DNA from: JALZHR01 sp036389695
Lineage (GTDB): Bacteria > Acidobacteriota > Blastocatellia > Pyrinomonadales > Pyrinomonadaceae
Direction: 5' to 3'
DNA: 16,284 bases
Assembly: GCA_036389695.1 (NCBI GenBank)
Contig: DASVWG010000231.1
Coordinates: forward strand, 1 to 16,284
Shown here in pieces: positions 14,905 to 16,284 of the stretch. Positions within the stretch are counted from its first letter, which is position 1; the number at the start of each line of letters is the position of its first letter. The translations under genes and the position numbers were made by a program. A model generated the notes under the pieces. The model saw only the letters and a program-made list of their open reading frames with translations. It was not told where the DNA came from and searched no databases.

Positions 14905-16140
14905 ATGGCTGAATTTATCTGTCGTCTGGGAACGCCTTCGGGCGAAGTGATTACACGCATTATCGAAGCGACCGCGCCTTCGGAAGCGAAAACGCGGCTC
15001 GAAAGCGAAGGCTTTCGCGTTTTCGCCGTGTCGAGCGCCGAAAGGGGGCTGTCCGCCGTTTTGCCGTTTAGCGGGCACAAAAAATCACGCGTCAAATCGG
15101 GCGATTTTCTGCTTTTTAATCAACAGCTTTCGGCTTTGCTGCGCGCGGGAATCCCGGTTTTGCAGTCAATCAATTTGCTGAAAGCGCGCTCGCAGTCTTC
15201 GGCGATGCGCGACGTTCTGGTGGACGTGGAAGAAAAAATCAAAAGCGGCGTGCCGCTTTCCGAAGCCTTCGAAGCGCAGGGAATTTTTCCGAAAATCTAC
15301 ACGGCGTCAATCCTGGCAGGCGAGCGCAGCGGCGCGCTCGACGACGTGCTGGCGCGTTATGTCGATTACCTGAAACGCAGCGTCGGCGTTTCGCGCAAAT
15401 TGCGCGGCGCGCTGGCGTATCCGGCGTTTTTGCTGCTGGCGGCGTCGTTTATGGTGATGTTTCTGACGCTTTACGTCGTGCCGCGTATGTCGGATTTGTT
15501 TAAAGGCTTGAGCGCCAACAAAGGCTTGCCGACGATAACGCTCTTCGTGATGGGCATCTCCAATTTTGTCGCCGGCAATTTCTGGTGGCTGTTGCCGATG
15601 ATTCTGATTTTTATTTTTGCGACGTATCTCTGGCTCCGCACGCCGGGCGGGCGGCTTATTTTCCACGCGTTTCTGCTGAAATTGCCGCTCGCCGGAAATT
15701 TGATAAAACAGATGACGACGGCGCAATTGGCGCGCTCGATTTCGACGCTGCTGGCGGGCGGCATTACCGTTCCCGATTCGTGGGACATCGCTTCGGAAGC
15801 GATTACGAATCTGGAATTGCGCCGCCGCAGTCAAGCCGTTCTGCCGATGATTCGCGAAGGTCGCGGCTTTACCGAAGCCTTAAACAAAGCGAACTGGATG
15901 CCGGAACTCGCGCTCGATATGATTGGCATCGGCGAAAAATCCGGCAGCCTGCGCGAGATGCTCGACGAAGTGGCAAACTTTTACGACGCCGAAACCGAAG
16001 TGCGGCTGGAACAATTAACCACGCTGCTCGAACCGATGATTCTGGTCATTATGGCGGGCGTCGTGATTACGATTCTGCTGGCGATTTATATGCCGATTAT
16101 TCAATCTATTTCGTCAGGACCGTTCGGCGGAAGAAGATAA
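14905..16140 (+). CDS. pilC: Type IV pilus / type II secretion inner-membrane platform protein (PilC/GspF family)
   Basis: The 411-residue protein matches the normal length of PilC/GspF, the polytopic platform that works with the assembly ATPases to build pili or pseudopili. Two T2SF domains are visible: about residues 65-190 (FNQQLSALLRAGIPVLQSIN, SGVPLSEAFEAQ, ILAGERSGALDDVL) and about 270-392 (QLARSISTLLAGGITVPDSW, GRGFTEALNK, IGIGEKSGSLREML). Hydrophobic helices lie after each domain and between them (near 170-190, 215-240, 375-400), giving the usual three transmembrane segments. The N-terminal 60 residues resemble the short cytoplasmic lead domain of the family. No other pilus gene is adjacent inside the window, so whether this belongs to a pilus or secretion system is open. 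No Shine-Dalgarno is visible; a heptamer array occupies that position. Confidence 0.93.
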   Translation: MAEFICRLGTPSGEVITRIIEATAPSEAKTRLESEGFRVFAVSSAERGLSAVLPFSGHKKSRVKSGDFLLFNQQLSALLRAGIPVLQSINLLKARSQSSAMRDVLVDVEEKIKSGVPLSEAFEAQGIFPKIYTASILAGERSGALDDVLARYVDYLKRSVGVSRKLRGALAYPAFLLLAASFMVMFLTLYVVPRMSDLFKGLSANKGLPTITLFVMGISNFVAGNFWWLLPMILIFIFATYLWLRTPGGRLIFHAFLLKLPLAGNLIKQMTTAQLARSISTLLAGGITVPDSWDIASEAITNLELRRRSQAVLPMIREGRGFTEALNKANWMPELALDMIGIGEKSGSLREMLDEVANFYDAETEVRLEQLTTLLEPMILVIMAGVVITILLAIYMPIIQSISSGPFGGRR

Positions 16141-16144
16141 AAAA

Positions 16145-16179
16145 AGCAGTCAGCTATCAGCTATCAGCGGTCAGCTTTA
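16145..16179. repeat. Heptamer tandem array before S23-like gene (site F)
   Basis: Five 7-bp units occur: AGCAGTC, AGCTATC, AGCTATC, AGCGGTC, AGCTTTA. The array starts 4 nt after the pilC-like stop and ends 5 nt before the next start codon. No inverted partner is seen in the window. The word is close to that of site E1 in the ABC-F gene. Confidence 0.8.
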
Positions 16180-16184
16180 AGGAA

Positions 16185-16284
16185 ATGAGAAATTTTAGAG
16201 AGTTGAAGGTTTGGGAAAAATCTCATCAACTGACGCTGCTGATTTACCAAGCCACAAAAAATTTTCCCAAAGAAGAATTATTTG
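16185..16284 (+). CDS. Four-helix-bundle protein (S23 / intervening-sequence protein), partial
   Basis: The first 33 codons of a gene cut by the window end read MRNFRELKVWEKSHQLTLLI followed by YQATKNFPKEELF. This is the characteristic start of the small four-helix-bundle family (TIGR02436), first noticed encoded in 23S rRNA intervening sequences but common as stand-alone genes of unknown role. Full members are about 115-130 residues, so roughly a quarter is present. A taagga Shine-Dalgarno (16178-16183) touches the ATG closely and overlaps the end of a heptamer array. It follows the pilC-like gene by 44 nt. The frame is open to the end of the window. Confidence 0.85.
   Translation, partial: MRNFRELKVWEKSHQLTLLIYQATKNFPKEELF

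Overview
The window looks like chromosomal DNA of an Acidobacteriota bacterium, probably from the Blastocatellia/Pyrinomonadaceae side of the phylum. This is an inference from three secreted von Willebrand A proteins of the kind abundant in that phylum, secreted or membrane proteins with Asn/Ala/Thr/Pro-rich low-complexity segments, a zinc-binding (C+) ribosomal protein bL28, and a local microcompartment cluster. No rRNA, tRNA, CRISPR array or recognisable transposase gene was found.

Layout. Positions 1-313 hold hairpin-rich noncoding DNA. Next come ridA (+) and rpmB (-), convergent around a 90-nt foldback and the rpmB terminator. Divergent from rpmB is a parvulin-type lipoprotein foldase (+). 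A REP-pair element then abuts an ABC-F ATPase gene (+), whose 3' end overlaps a secreted unknown gene (-) that follows guaB (-). A rodZ-like gene (-) with its own terminator lies upstream of guaB. Divergent from rodZ is a plus-strand cluster at 7868-12312: BMC shell protein, CoA-acylating aldehyde dehydrogenase with a long tail, two small unknown genes, a secreted VWA protein, a zinc-ribbon tail-anchored protein and a second BMC shell protein. Two larger VWA genes follow on the minus strand. After a 324-bp intergenic region come a pilC/gspF-like gene (+) and the start of a four-helix-bundle (S23/IVP) gene that runs off the window.

How they fit together. The two shell proteins and the aldehyde dehydrogenase point to an acyl-CoA-forming microcompartment. 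No pentameric (EutN/CcmL) shell protein, phosphotransacylase or signature aldehyde-producing enzyme is present, so the locus is either minimal or completed elsewhere. The dehydrogenase carries a probable encapsulation helix and a terminal segment with a TPSARD motif. The presence of a secreted VWA protein and a tail-anchored zinc-ribbon protein in the same cluster is unexplained.

The most unusual structural signal is a set of tandem repeats with a strict 7-bp period, at ten sites across the window. Each site uses its own heptamer word. Five sites are arranged as inverted pairs that can fold into long stem-loops. Five of the six clear intergenic sites end directly upstream of a start codon (the ABC-F, guaB, aldehyde dehydrogenase, pilC and S23-like genes), and one lies between convergent stop codons. 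Three further arrays lie in frame inside interdomain linkers of the ABC-F and aldehyde dehydrogenase proteins, and one weak candidate is between two VWA genes. They resemble in architecture the heptamer STRR repeats known from cyanobacteria.
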